DNA from: Camarhynchus parvulus
Taxonomy: Eukaryota > Chordata > Aves > Passeriformes > Thraupidae
DNA: 64,000 nucleotides
Assembly (NCBI RefSeq): GCF_901933205.1
Contig: NC_044571.1
Span: forward strand, 8,223,420 to 8,287,419
Direction: 5' to 3'
Shown here: positions 12,570-25,325 of the stretch, piece after piece
Layout of the letters: each line of letters opens with the position of its first letter
Numbering within the stretch: the first letter of the stretch is position 1
Notes under the pieces: generated by a model
What the model was told of the DNA's origin: nothing
Databases searched by the model: none
The model's input: the letters and a program-made list of their open reading frames with translations, nothing else
Program-made: the position numbers and the translations under genes

Positions 12570-13100
12570 TGCTCCTGTGAGACCCCACCTGCAGTGCTGT
12601 GTCCAGTTCTTGGGCCCCCAGCATGGGAAACATGGACCTGCTGGAGCAGGTCCAGAGGAGGCCACAGAGATAATCAGGGGGCTGGATCAGCTCTGGTGTC
12701 AAGATAGGCTGAGGGGGCTGGGCTTGTTCAGCCCAGAGAAGAGAAGGCTCTAGGGAAACCTTATAGCACCTTCCAATACCTAAAAGAGGGCTCCAAGAGA
12801 GCTGGAGAGGGACTTTTGACAAGGACATACAGTGATAGGACAAGTGGTAGCAGATTTAAGAGGGAGTAGACTTAGATTAGGTTATTAGGAAGAAATTCCT
12901 GTCTGTGAGTGGTGAGGCACTGGAGCAGGCTGCACCGAGAAATTGTGGCTGCCACATCCATGGAAGTGTTTAGGGCCAGGTTGGATGGGGCTGTGAGCCA
13001 CCTGATCAAGTGGAATGTGTCAGCAGAAGGGTTGGAACTGGATGATCTTTAGGGGATGATCTCCCTTCCAACCCTGAACCATTCTACGATTCTGTGATCC
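12570..13100 (+). mobile_element. CR1 LINE 3' end (5'-truncated)
   Basis: The sequence matches the familiar 3' part of avian CR1 elements in order: CCTGCAGTGCTGTGTCCAG followed by TTCTTGGGCC, then CTGGAGCAGGTCCAGAGGAG, GGCTTGTTCAGCCCAGAGAA, GAGAAGGCTC, GTTGGATGGGG, TTGGAACTGGATGATCTTTA, CTTCCAACCC and finally the tail ATTCTACGATTCTGTGAT. The tail replaces poly-A in this family. The element is sense to BCOR and 5'-truncated at about 12,570, as most CR1 insertions are. The end of the reverse-transcriptase frame is decayed. The start coordinate is approximate. Confidence 0.9.
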
Positions 13101-15884
13101 TGTTGCAAAGTGTTGTTACCATGCTGGGTCTCTGGGGTGCAGCAGGTCCATGAACATGGGGATGTTGCTGCCTCAGGGCACCACACTGCTTGCCCAGCCC
13201 CATGACCAAGGCAGAAGCCACAGCCTCTGCTGGGGTCCCAGCTGAGCAATAACCCTGCACTGCTGGAGCATCTCCCGATGCTTCCCCAGGGAGCCGCAGC
13301 CGCTCACTCCGTGCGAGGAGAAAACCAAAGCAGCGCAGAAACAACAGCCCCGAGGAGAGGAGCCAAGAGGATCTCGCCCACCGGGAAGCATGTGCCAGCC
13401 CCTGGGAGCTGCCTGGGGCTGCAGGCAGTGTGGCAGCCAGGGGCTTGGCAGGCAGGAGGAGGCAGCTGCTGGGGGAGCTGAACAAGGAGCGTTCAGGTGA
13501 CGCGGCAGCAGCTGCTGCTCCACGTGGACCTCGCAGCAGCCGCTCCTGCGGGAAGGGAGACAGGTCCTGCTCTGAGTCAGACTTGCCACAGCCCACATCA
13601 GTCAGAGGCCTGAGTTTTATGGGGTTTTTGGTTTGGGTTTTCTTTTTTTTTTTTCCATGGATATTTAGGTATATTCCTGCTCACTCTTGTTTTTCTTCTC
13701 TCTCTTCACGTGGTCAGGAAGATGGGTTGGGATTCCAGGATCAGTCACTTGCTGCTTTTCTGCCCCTGCTATCTTGCATTTCCCAGGCTCATGCTTGGCT
13801 TTTTCTGTGTAGTGCTGGCATCTTGCAATGTTGTTGATCCTGAAGCTCCTGGGTGCACAGCATAGCTGCTCTCCATCTCTCAGCTCCGGTGCACATTTAG
13901 CCTGGTGCCTGCTGTCACCACTGTGGAGGGTCAGAGTGAAGCACAGAGTTGATGTGGAGTTTGCAGGCAGGAGAACACATTTTTTGTGGTGATTAAACTT
14001 CTGCTTTCAATGCCTCGGCATGTCTGCATGGGAAAGCCTGCAGTTCTTTGAGATAAGCTTCCTGTGTTTGTTTTTTTTTCCTCCATCCTTTCAGTATTTC
14101 TGTCCTTCTCCAGACCTGTGAGTTTTTCATTCTATTGTAGTTTTTCTGCATGCAGCTGTTTGTTCCATTTGCACTCACCAGAGCTCCTCACTGTTGCTTT
14201 CCATCTTTTCCATCTTTTTTTTTGCTTTAGTAAGTGATTAAGTAGGCAATAATTGTACTTCTGTATTGGAATTGGGCTTTTCACACGCTACTCAATTAGG
14301 GTAGTTGGGAACATGAGAATTAAACACTCCTTACTTTGTGCTGTCTACAGAGTTGGAAAGACAGCCTTGCATCCATAGGCTCAGCCTACAACTAGGTGCC
14401 TTCCTTCAGTATTGCAAAGCCTGAAAAACTTACATGATTTTTGCTGAACAATCTGCACATCATGTGTCCCATAAATTCCCTGACATCTGCTTGGCAAGCC
14501 GTGGTATGCGTCTTTTTCTAGAAAGTGGCTCAAAAGAACTGAGGGATTTCTGTTTTCATCCTTAATCTAGAAAGCCTTCTGTGAGTTGCTTTCACAGATC
14601 TATTTAAAGGAAGACTAAAGTGTGAAACTGCCCACCAAGAGGATTCTAGATTTTATTTTCTTTTTTACCAACTGGTTCCAGACCGAATCTCTTTAGGTAA
14701 GGGTGTCTCCCCTCTGAGCACCTGCTTATTTGCTCCTGCCATCTCTTCTATTGTGAAAGTAGCATCACTTCAGAGACTTCTCAGAGCAAGGGAGCCTCTT
14801 TCAAGTTCTCAAAGTTTCTTCCACACCTTCCCTTGGTGGTGTGGTATTGTTTGACTGAAGTGTCCCTTCCTTTCTAGAAACCTTTAATTTTTCTGCAGAG
14901 CAGTTGGTTCTGAGGTCACCTCAATTCTCTTCCCAAGGGAAATTCAGACTATAAAAAGTCAACTTTCCTGTCCTTGTTTTGTCGTAAGCCTGCTTGCACT
15001 CCAAAAAAAAAACCCCAAAACTAACCATGCTTTTTGCATGTGGCCCAGATTGTGGGATCCAGCTTGTTGGAGCTAACCCCCAGAGAAAACCCAGCCCTGC
15101 CAGTATCCTGCCACAGGCAGCAGAGCACTGGCCTTACTGTCCCAGCATCCCAGAAAGACTCATTTGTGAATGCAGTTTTTGGGGGAAAAAACCATCTGAT
15201 TGCTTTTCCTGCAAAATCCCTGTGCTTTCTGATGGAGAGCTTGCACAGAGCTTCTGTAGGGACAGCTCCTTGAGTAGTCTTCTCTGGGCTTGTTTTTGAA
15301 GTCAAAATGCTGCTGAGAAGGTGGTCCCTGTCTTGGGACTAAGCTCGACATTCCCACCTCTCCCAAAACATCTCTTCCATGATGCAAAACCAGCACACTG
15401 CCCCATTAAAATCTGATCCATGCTTCCCCCTTTTTTCCTGTCCCCTCTTCCCTCGCCATCCCCGTGTCTGCACTGAGACACGCCAGGCTGGGCCCAGGCT
15501 GCTGGAGGAGTTGGTTCCCCTTCAGATCAGGCAGTCCTAGGTAAGGAGGCGAGTTTTTCCCTGCAGCTGTTCCACTCTGCCCGTGGTGGCCGGGCTGTGG
15601 CACTGCCAAGCTGGCCTGGCACGCATCCCCACGGCCCTGGCGCTGCCCAGCACCTGCGTGGGGCATTTCATTGAGGGATTTTTATGATTGCCCGATAACT
15701 GTTAGAGCAGCGTCAACGGGCGAGATGCTATTTACAGTTTGGATGTGGAACGCTTAAAATATTAACGATTTGAAAATGTAATTGTAGATCTCTTAAGCAG
15801 TGGAGGAGCTTGTGTTAAGTGCTAGCAATGCGTTTTCCTTTTAACGCACCATGCGATGTGTAATGCCTTTCCCTTCCCATTTAG

Positions 15885-16213
15885 GCTTGCCCGTGTTCCC
15901 GGTGTCTCCGCACATGAAGAGCCTTTCATCCACCAATGCAAACAGCAAAAGGCAGGCTCAGCCAAGCTGTACTCCAGCCTCGAGGTTGGCTGCCAAACAG
16001 CAGAAAATTAAAGAAAGCCGGAAGACAGATGGGCTGTACACAGACGAAGAGGAGGATTTCCAACATGCATCTCTGATGCCGAAATACAGCGAGTGTGAGA
16101 AGCCATCAGGGAAACGTCAGTGTAAAACAAAACACTTGGCACTGCAGGAGAGGAGAAGGAGGTCATCTCTGACAGGGGATGACACCACAGATATCGAAAA
16201 TGCTGAAGATAAG
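15885..16213 (+). CDS. BCOR: BCOR coding exon 4 of window
   Basis: Acceptor ccatttag before 15,885 and donor AAG|GTATCT at 16,214; enters in phase 1 and leaves in phase 0 (residues 274-383). It opens [19 protein letters not shown] and contains [49 protein letters not shown] and ends IENAEDK. It is lysine- and serine-rich and probably disordered, consistent with the linker just before the ankyrin repeats. The donor is weaker than most in the gene (T at +4, C at +5); read-through would stay open to 16,375. Confidence 0.92.
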
Positions 16214-16544
16214 GTATCTTTATTTAGATTTAATTGTCCACCAGCCTCTGAGAAGGCAGAGCCAGCTTGCTTAAAACTAACGCACTGTCGTGCATGCAGG
16301 GTAGCGGGGATTGCGCTCGGATTTGTCTGTGGATGCTTTGCACATTTTGTGTTTGCTTTTCTTAACCTTAGTTGAAGGCACTGTTACAAGGGTGAAGCAT
16401 TTCGTGTTTAAAAGCTGTAGCGGGTCTTCCTTTAAAAATTAAATACCAGTAGAAAAGTCTTAATTCCTCGCTGACAAAACACAGTCCCATCTCAGTACTG
16501 TGCAAACAAAGATAAAAAACCCCCTGCCATCACGGTTTTGACAG
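16214..16544 (+). other. BCOR intron, 0.33 kb
   Basis: Short intron between exons 4 and 5 of the window, ending in cggttttgacag. No repeats or other features seen. Confidence 0.85.
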
Positions 16545-16808
16545 GTCACGGTAACGAGGAAAGTCAGGAAGCGACCGGAGCCGAGTTCAGACTGCGACTC
16601 CTCGCCGGCCAAACCGTTTGAGCAGAAGCTGTACGAGCGGCTGCCGCAGGCGCCCGCGCTGCTCCCGCAGCCCCCACAGCTGCCCCTGGCCAGCCCCGGC
16701 CCGGAGAGCACCCCCAGCCGGCCCATGCCGCCCGAGGCACGGCGCCTCATCGTCAACAAGAACGCGGGGGAGACGCTGCTGCAGCGCGCGGCACGCCTGG
16801 GCTATGAG
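16545..16808 (+). CDS. BCOR: BCOR coding exon 5 of window (proline-rich linker, start of ankyrin domain)
   Basis: Acceptor ttttgacag before 16,545 and donor TATGAG|GTAAGG at 16,809; phase 0 at both ends, residues 384-471. It begins [18 protein letters not shown], passes through a proline/leucine-rich stretch ([18 protein letters not shown]) and ends [18 protein letters not shown] then RLGYE, the first helix of ankyrin repeat 1 (from about residue 455). It is clearly GC-richer than neighbouring exons, with many third-position G/C. The internal methionine in SRPMPPEAR is not a start. Confidence 0.93.
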
Positions 16809-19647
16809 GTAAGGCTCCCCCGGCGCCCCGTGGGATGGGCTTTTCTTTTGGATTCCAAAAGTTAGTGGATTTCGGTTGGGTTGCTGAAAGTTGTAGCCCC
16901 CGTTCCCCTGCTGCTTTCCCTTTCCTGGTGTGGGGGTTTGGAGGCAGGTTGCTGTGGGAATGGCTCCCCACCACTGCTGGGTCAGCTGGCAGGGATGCAG
17001 GGTGAGCAGCATCCCACGGGAATGAGCAAAGGGTAAAGTTTTATTGGTAACCCTCACTTCCCTTTAGATATAAACCATCTGCAAACAGAACGAATGTCTT
17101 TTTTTTTTTTCTTTTCTTTTTTCCTCCCAAGTAATCTTTATGGTGATCTTTAATGAGCTGTATGTTTTCTGCTTTTGTTGTTTGTGAAGAGCGTGTAGTT
17201 TAGGAGAAGGGTTTTATTTTTGTTCTTCTCTCCAAGGAGTATCTGGTATGTGACACAGGATGTAGCGCTTAGAGTGTCCTCTTGCATGATCAGACACATC
17301 ATAGGAGCACTCTGCATGCTTTATACTCGGCGTCTGGAGCTGCTTGGTGTAGCTGGAACAATGTTGTCTAATGAAAGGGGCCCCCTGTTGCTACAAAAAT
17401 CAGAAACCGATGAATCCCTTAGCTCGGCCGTTTTGAAGCACGCTTTTATTGGGGAAATGTGGGCATGTAGGTATGAGCATCGTTGCTGCTCGGTTTCAGA
17501 TCTGGTGCAGAGGTGTTTCATTGCAGAGAGCAACTGCTGCCCTTGGCATGGCTGCAGGGTTTGCTGTGCTGCTGAGGGGGCTGCCTGGACCTTGGAGCTG
17601 GGCTTGAGGAAAGGCGGCATCAGCCCAGGTCCAGGTGGGGCCTGCCCAGCCTTGGGGATTTGCTGAAACCTTGGAATGCCCTTTGTGTAGCTGGAGAGAG
17701 CTTTGTGTGGAGCAGGGTCTTGTCCAGCTCTGGAAAGCAGGGTTTATTGGGAAGGTTTTGTTTACCTTAGACAAAGGCTTCTTCTAACCCAGGGCACTTC
17801 AGCTCTAGCTGGGAGAGGTGGCTGTTACAACACTGCTATGGAATTCTCCGTAATTTAAATGGTTTCATTTTCTGTGGGTCCAAAATCAAAATGTGCTGTA
17901 GCATGTGCTCCAAGCTATCAGTGTGTATTTTCTTCCTGCATGGGGTCTGTCAGGGTGAGCATGCTTGAGCGCTTGGCTTTCTGTGGCCAGCACCTCTGCT
18001 GAGCACAGCTCAATGGGAGCAGCTCCCAACTTAGTGATGGGCTGGCATCCTGCTCAAGCAGGGGCCCAGGGCTCTCCATTTGCTCTGATAGCAGGAGCTC
18101 TCTGCTATCAAATTGGCTGCTTGCAGAAAGCTGGGGATACCCAGGCTCACCAAGGTATCATTGTGAGTAACACTGTGTGCCACCATGCCTTCCCATTATC
18201 AGCTGGCGGGGGGTTTTCATTTTCTGGCTTAAATTCACCCAAAAGTTCAAGTGAACACAGTGTTTTTAATAGGCTTAAATATTCAGCTCATTTGATTTGA
18301 TTATTCAGGTGGTGTTGGCCGTGCAGCAGTTGGTTGTGTTGCTGGTGGAATACAGGGCAGGGAAAGAGCTCAGTCCATGCACCCAGACTGCTGCCAGAAT
18401 CTGATGTTGTCTGTGTTTTTTGAGGCTCAGTGGTGGGTGGCTGTGTCACCCTGTTGGAGCTATGTTTGGCCCATGGTGGGCTGTGATAGTTGGATCATCC
18501 ATGGAAGCTCCATAGCTGAGGGGTTTTTCTTAATTGTGATGGCACTACTGCAATTAGTAGAAAATTGAATTGAATTTCCTCTGTCTGCACAAAGAATGAG
18601 AATGGTCAAGACATTCCTTTATGTAAAAAAAAAAAAGGAAGAAAAATCTGGATGAGTCAAGGTAACATGCTGGTCTGTGACCTGTGGCAAGTACACAGGT
18701 CACTTCTGCCATCCCCATTAGCAGGGCAGCAACCCCTGGTGGGCACATGGGGCTTCCCTGGCTGCTGTGATGGCAGCAGCCCTTTGCCAGCTCCGTGGCA
18801 GGGGAGGCAGATGAGTTTGCATCATCAGGACACAGCTTGCAGAGGGAGCTGAGTGCTGATTCAGGCCTGGGAGCTGGAAGCGGCTGGCACCGCAGGGCAC
18901 CACGGAGCCCTGGCAGGAATGCTGTGCTGCCCTGAGACCGGATGAGCTCGTGCCTGCCCTTGGCAGCCTGCCTGCCTTTGCAGCAGGGATGCCCCGAGGC
19001 TGTGCAGAGATCCCACTCCAAAGCCTTCAGCACGCAGAGGTGCTGGCAGGCTGTGTGTATCACTGCTGGACCCGTGGGGAGCCCGATGCTGCGAGGCCTT
19101 GAGCTGTGTCCTGCTGTCAGTGCCAGTGCTGTGTCCTGCTGTCCTGGTGCAGATGTGCCCCAGGTCACTGCAGGAAGCAGGACACGAGTGCACATGATTT
19201 TGTGTGAAAAGCTGACCCGAGTGTGAAATGTCGAAGGAGAAGTGTGGCTCGTGTATGCTCAGATAAATTGCAGGGCTGCAGCCAGCAAGGCTGCTTAAAG
19301 ACAGAGCAGCAAATGGTCTTCAGCCCTGGAAATCCCTGATAAAACTGGTGGGAAGCTTTGCCTTTCCCTTCCTAGGCTTCTGCGCCAGGCCATGCTTCAG
19401 CAGGATGTTACCAACTCATCCCAATGTATGGCCGCTCCAGAATCCCTTCTGTTTTCCCCATTTGAAACAAATGACTTGAGATAATGGTAGTCTTAAAACT
19501 GTAATTTACTTTTTGTGAAGAGGGAATTACAGGGAGCGCAGAGTCTTTTTGGGAAAAAAATGACAAAAGGCTTGTGTAATGAATTTGATGTGAGAGGAAA
19601 CACTGGCTGTCTTTCTGCCTCGTTGCTTTTTGGTGTGTGTCTGCATT

Positions 19648-20418
19648 TGCTGGTTTTGGCTGGGGTAGGGTTAATTTTCTTCTCAGTATTTGGTATGGGG
19701 CAGTGTTTTGGATTTGTGCTGAGCACAGTGATGATAATATAGGGATGTTTTTGTTACTGCTGAGCAGGGTTTACACAGAGCCAAGGCCTTTTCTGCTTTT
19801 CCTGCTGCCACGCTGGTGAGGAGACTGGTGTGCATGGGAGGCTGGGAGGAGACACAGCCAGGACAGGTGACCCAAACTGAGCACAGGGATATTCCAGACC
19901 CTGGGACATCATGGATCAGAGTGTGAAGTTGGAGGAGGAGGTGGGGGGACATTTGGAGTGATGTTGTTCATCTCCCCAAGTCACTGATAAGTGGGGATAG
20001 GGCCCTGCTGTCCTGGAGATGGCTGAACACCTGCCCAACCACGGGAAGCAGTGAATGAATTCCTTGTTTTGCTTTGCTTGCATGCATGGCTTTTGCTTTC
20101 CCTATGAAACTGTCTTTATCCCAGTCCATGAGTTTTCCACCTTTGACCCTTGTGCTTCTCTGATTCTCACCCTGGTCCTGCTGCTGGGGGAGTGAGTGAG
20201 TGAGTGAGTGAGTGAGTGAGTGAGTGAGTGAGTGAGTGAGTGAGTGAGTGAGTGAGTGAGTGAGTGAGTGAGTGAGTGAGTGAGTGAGGGAGTGAGGGAG
20301 TGAGGGAGTGAGGGAGTAGGGAGTGAGTGAGGGAGTGAGGGAGTGAGGGAGTGAGTGAGTGAGTGAGTGAGTGAGTGAGTGAGTGAGTGAGGCTGCTGGC
20401 TGGGCTGAAACCACGACA
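19648..20418 (+). mobile_element. Solo ERVL-type LTR, songbird-like, with internal microsatellite
   Basis: The segment begins TGCTGGTTTTGGCTGGGG then TAGGGTTAATTTTC and ends GGCTGGGCTGAAACCACGACA, keeping the TG...CA termini of an LTR. Inside are GCTGAGCACAGTGATGATAA, GGGATGTTTTTGTTACTGCT, CAAGGCCTTTTCTGCTTTTC, GGAGATGGCTGAACACCTGC and GAATTCCTTGTTTTGC, which I recognise as a common avian/songbird ERV LTR. The usual polyadenylation hexamer has decayed (ctatgaaactg near 20,103). No gag, pol or env lies beside it, so it is a solo LTR formed by recombination. A clear target-site duplication is not visible. The 3' third has been inflated by the GAGT array described separately. Confidence 0.82.
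20190..20391. repeat. (GAGT)n microsatellite with GAGG variants, about 200 bp
   Basis: About 50 copies of GAGT. Copies between about 20,286 and 20,352 are interspersed with GAGG and one shortened unit (gagtagggagtg). It sits within the LTR, between ctgctgctgggg and ggctgctggctgggctg, so it grew from a short GTGAG-type motif of the LTR. On the minus strand it reads as a SLTH peptide repeat, which is not a gene. Confidence 0.95.
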
Positions 20419-21059
20419 GTGGGCTTGGGAAGTTCCCTGTCAGTTTGTTATTAAATCCTTCCTGGGAAGGCAGAGAAACTAGCAAAGTGTGTGGTGTGTG
20501 AGAGGGCATTTAAACAGAGGGGAAGGCAGGGCTTATGCAGTGTCACTGCCACAGGAGCAGGAGCTGCAGAGCCCCATCCTGCCCCTGCACAGCTCCTGCA
20601 GATCTCCTGCATCCTGCTCAGGAATGGACACCACTGCAGGGGTTTGGTGTGGTGCTGGGGGAAGTGTTAAGGCTCAGCATATAATGCCTGACCCAAGGGC
20701 TGTGTTTTGAGGCTGGGTGGGGGGCAATAGTGCTTCTTGGGGCCTGGGGGATGCTGAGCTCTTCCCCTGGAGAAGGAGTACATAAGAAGGGCAGCTCATT
20801 GCATACGAGGATGGGCCATGCATATATATATGCATACTTTGACGTGGCTGTTTGCAGTTTGGCTAAGAAACTGCAAGAAGCAGAGGTGGAGGTGTCTGGT
20901 TATGTTCTAGTTTGACTCTTTGGATTAACTGTGAGTGATTTTCAGAATGCTGATTTAAATAGAGCACCTGAAGAGACACTAAGTTGCCCTGTGGCACTCT
21001 CACAGACTTCCCCAAACCTTAGCAAGAAATGCTTGTGAAACCAAAAGTGTGTTTGTGGC

Positions 21060-21420
21060 ACCACATGTTCCTGTATTTGGCATTAGTGGCCAATTTTTTT
21101 GTGAATTGAATAAATAATGTTAAAAAAAAGTTAATGAGGCATTTAATTAATTAACAGTGTAGAGTTTTATGGTCTTTACGGTTACATTTTGTGGTTAATG
21201 ACATTCTTCTTATAGCCTCTGAACACAGAATTGCCTGACAAAATTAGCTTTTTTGTCCAGTAGTAGGTATTCCACCCTAGGACGAGTCCTTCATTTTTAC
21301 AAAAATAGATGAAACATCTTTTATTTTGAGTTGCAAAGTCTATTTTAAATGGTAACTGCATGCTAAAAGTGGCACTGAATACAGCAGCTGCTTCTGCTAC
21401 CTATATCCATCTGCTAATTT
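21060..21420. promoter_or_regulatory. Candidate conserved non-coding element (AT-rich)
   Basis: Unique AT-rich intronic stretch with homeodomain-type cores (gcatttaattaattaacag near 21,139-21,157, gtggttaatgac near 21,191). No repeat family or coding frame is recognised. This is a compositional inference only. Confidence 0.22.
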
Positions 21421-21620
21421 GCCTGGCAGGGTGGTCTGCTTTGAAGGAAAATTCATACCTCCAGAGTACAATTTTGCACAGCCCTTTCTTATGGGCTTGA
21501 GCATGTGCAGGGTAAAGAGGATCTGTTCTGAAGTGATTTTTGGCCCTTGGGCTGATTAGCAGGAGCGTTCAGAGCCCCTGTTTGGTGAGAGGTGGGACTG
21601 TGGGGGTCCTGTGGGTGCAC

Positions 21621-21643
21621 TGGGGTGGGTGGGTGGGTGGGTG
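21621..21643 (+). repeat. (GGGT)n with G-quadruplex potential
   Basis: tggggtgggtgggtgggtgggtg gives five G-triplet runs with single-T loops on the sense strand, fitting the standard G3+N1-7 quadruplex pattern. In the transcript it would lie within a BCOR intron. Confidence 0.8.
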
Positions 21644-22702
21644 CATCCCCCGTGGCATTGGAGGGGATGCTCTGGAGCCTGGGACAGGCAGCTCATTAGC
21701 TCTCAGCTCTAGCCTGGCTGGAGGGCCTGCTAAAAGAGCAGCTTCATGCTGTATCCTGGATACCAGCTCTCGAGTCAGGTGTACCCAGAGCACAGATTAT
21801 TGCGGGCTTTCTGGTTTATTTTGAAACGGGAGGAATAAATGCGCTGCGCCCGACGTCGTTTTATTCTCCTGCTTTGGCTAAACAAGCACTCGCCCCCTCC
21901 GTGCCGTTTCTGGCTTTGCATGGATGTCACTCAAATGTAAAATTAATGGTTTACCACTAATCTGGGAACGTGGGGGCTATTTTATGCATTGAACATCTCT
22001 TAGAAATGTGTTTTGTTTTGTTTTGCCTTCTTTTGCATCCGGCACGAGTCGAGGAAGACTCGCACCATCCCAAATTTTCGGTTGAGTGATGGAGCAGTCA
22101 TTGTTCCAAGGCTGCAGGGCAGTGCAGAGCTGAGCCTGGCCCAGGCTCTGGAGCGTGTGGATTTGACTGCAAGATGAATTGTGTTAAATTCACACGGCTT
22201 CCTGCGGCGCCGGGCTCCTTATTGGAACCCGGCGCCTGCCTTTACTTCTGCATGCAGAAAACCGGGGTGGGTGAAAATGGGATTTCCCCAGTCTCGATAG
22301 AGCCAGGCTGGTTTTTGTTTGCTGATAGCAAACCATCCTTTGTGTGTCTTAAATGTGTTTTGTTTCGGGTCATGCACTTTTTCTTTTAAAATCAAACTGA
22401 CGTTGGCTGTGCTGCTGTTGCACTTGCAGAATTTTCTGTTAAGAAAATGCAGATGTAAGAGTAACAACCTTCCCACTAGATTTACATGTAGAAGTTCTCA
22501 GAAGTGGAACACTATGAGTTTTGTCTGTGAAATTTTTGTGTTCTCCCTCTGTGACAGTTCCTGATGTTGGGGGTTACAGGGTCCTGCAAGGCATGGAGCT
22601 CTCAGTGTCACTTTGCCCAAATTAGTCTGCTCAGGGAAGTCTCTGCTGTGTCTCCTGAACAGACAGGACTGTCAACAGCTCCCCCTTTCATTTTCCTTTT
22701 GA

Positions 22703-23008
<306 letters not shown>

Positions 23009-25241
23009 TGAGCAGCACCCCCTCGTCTCTCTGTGCCTCCCTTCCCTCTGAGCCTCTCCTTTATGCTCCCCTTGTGCTGCCTCCCCACCCAGGCAGGTCA
23101 CACAGCCTTGCTGCTGGTCCTTGGGCAGGGCCGTGCGGGGCTCTGTGGCCTCCTGTGCTCTCTGGTTCATAAAGCGGCGGGGACACGCTTCTGTTGCGGC
23201 TCCAGTTCGGGGTAATTTCTTTTCGATTCTGGGAATTTTAATAAGTTGTGCTTTGGTTGGTTGTTGTTAGTCGGTGGAATTGCCAGCTGCAGGGCAGGAA
23301 GGAGTGATACTTGAGCTGCAGCCCTGCTCATGTGCCCTGCAGGTCCTTTGAGCTGTGCCAAAAGAGTGGAGTTAGCCTTGTTAGCAGGGTTACTTTGGAG
23401 AGCACTTCAGGCTTTTGTGGCCATCGGGTGTGCGAGTCCTGTATGTGCTGTATAAAAATGTTGTTTGCTGAACTGTTAAACTATCTGCTCATTTGATATT
23501 TTGGATTTACGGTTTCTTTTTTTTTTTTTCTTCTTTTTTTTAATCCCGAATTAGCCTTTTTTTAGTTTCCTTCACAGAATAGTAGGGGTGCTTAGTTCCT
23601 GTGCTGGCAGAATAGATAGTGAGCTTTTCTTTTTAGCTTTGTGGAGAAAAAAAATGCTGCTCTGGACCTTTTTTTAAGCTTCTTGTGTATCTCCTAAAGC
23701 ACCTCTTTGACCACCTCTGCGAGGCTGACCTTGGGGTAACTTGTCCTGAGCGTATGCAGAGCTGTTATTCAGTCTGTGCATTTTGGGGACAGGTCTTTGT
23801 ATTCTGCGAATCTCCTGCAGCTTGTTATCTTAAATGGTTTATCGCCTTCCCTATCACCATCCAAATAGCCAGGGAGGTAAAATTAGCGTAACTAAGAGCC
23901 TGCTTCTTTTGTTTTTAAGCTCTTTATTTATTAACTTGGGGAGGGAGGAGTCAGGAAAACAAAAAGAGGTCTGGTTAGGATGGTCCATTAAAAGTTCATG
24001 ATGGTCCATTGTTCCCGGCCCATCACCAGCCCATCACAGCCCAAAGGAAAGCTTTTTGGAGAAACATTAAAACCCCGACTGGATTGTCAGATTCCTCCTC
24101 TGTCGCCCACGTCTTTGTAAAGAGTTCTGAGCTCTCCAGGCTGACAAACAGCCTCGCATTTTCTGCTGCCTTTAGCTTTAATATGTGACCTGTGCAACAG
24201 CGGTGAATTACCTCAAAAAGAACCCTAAATTATTTTTGTCTCACTCGCTGGAATAACCTATATAGAAAATTATCCCTGGGAAGCGTCTGAGCAGTCTTAA
24301 TCACCCGCCAGTTCCGAGCCCACCTTTGATTTCTAGTCACAGATGGAGCTGATTTTCAAGAAAGAAACTTGGCCAGTGTACCCTGAAAAGTTGTTCTTGG
24401 GAAAATGGATTTTAGAAATGAACATAATGACGATCTGATCATAGATGGTAATGTCAGAACTCAGCGTGCTGTTGCCTCTCTTTTCTGAGGGCAAGACTTA
24501 CTTTTCATTTGGAAAGCTGCCCAGTAGACAGCAAGAATCCAGAACACAGCTAATACACAGAGGAAAGATGGTCTGAGTTGGGCAGGACAGAGAGCAGAAG
24601 TTTGTGTAAGGAACTTTGGATTTGTGTAATGCACTGCCTTTTGGCAGGGTCAGACTTCTCTGTCTCTGTGGAGTAAGTTAGGACGTTCGTAAGACAAGTC
24701 CCATTTCTCTCTTGAAGGTTTTTCTCCTTTAACTTTTAGGAGGAAAGATGTGTCAGTCTTCCTCTGGTGTGTTGCTTTTAAAATTAAAATCCAGAACATG
24801 TTCAACCCTTAGAAATAACAACAAAACCCCCTCCAAAACAAACCCAAAAAGCGCACCATCTGAGACTTGTCCTTCTCCCCTGCTTTTTTAACGACTCTGA
24901 ATTGGCTTTTTATTTTCCCCTCTGCCACCTCACTTATCCAGAGGTACTTTTGGTAGTGCTGTGGATGCTCTCAAGCCTGCAGCCGGTGGCAGTGGATGTG
25001 TGTGGTACTGTTCAGTCTGTTTTAATGCAAAGCAGCACGGAGGAGTGATGTAACTGCAATGGATGGATGCAGCTGCGTGTGCTGTGCGAGCACAGCTGTG
25101 CTGGGGAGGCAGCCTGGGGGGTCACCTGGAACCCTGGGCTCTGCTCCTTGCTGCCTCTACCATCGGCTTTTTGGAGGACATTCTGAAAAGTTGTGGCTGG
25201 TGAGGGTATGGCTTTGGTCTGTGCAGGGTGTCGGTGTGAAC

Positions 25242-25325
25242 GTGAAGGAGGCAGGAAAGTTCTGCGAATGTGAAGGATGCAGGAAAGTTCTGCGAATGTG
25301 AAGGATGCAGGAAAGTTCTGTGAAG
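25242..25325. repeat. 28-bp tandem repeat, three copies
   Basis: Three direct copies of a 28-bp unit starting GTGAAGGATGCAGGAAAG and ending TTCTGCGAAT begin at 25,242, 25,270 and 25,298. Copies differ only in gga[g/t]gc of the first copy and tctg[c/t]ga of the last. The near identity suggests a recent local duplication in the intron. Confidence 0.93.

Larger units (their letters stand above)
10216..15884 (+). other. BCOR intron, 5.7 kb
   Basis: Non-coding. It contains a T25 homopolymer (10,301-10,325), an interrupted TG repeat (about 10,424-10,474) and a CR1 LINE 3' end (about 12,570-13,100). A modestly GC-rich, CpG-containing patch lies at about 13,290-13,560. Frames are open there on both strands, but I see no domain and no consistent exon borders. 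The last 200 bp before the acceptor look unique and AT-rich. Confidence 0.85.

Noticed and set aside
13084..13598. GC-richer patch with 140-170-codon minus-strand frames, possible alternative exon or promoter
   Set aside because: Only weak CpG enrichment, partly overlaps the CR1 end, and there are no convincing splice borders.
19968..20509. Minus-strand frames with SLTHSLTH repeats
   Set aside because: Translation of the GAGT microsatellite inside an LTR, not a gene.
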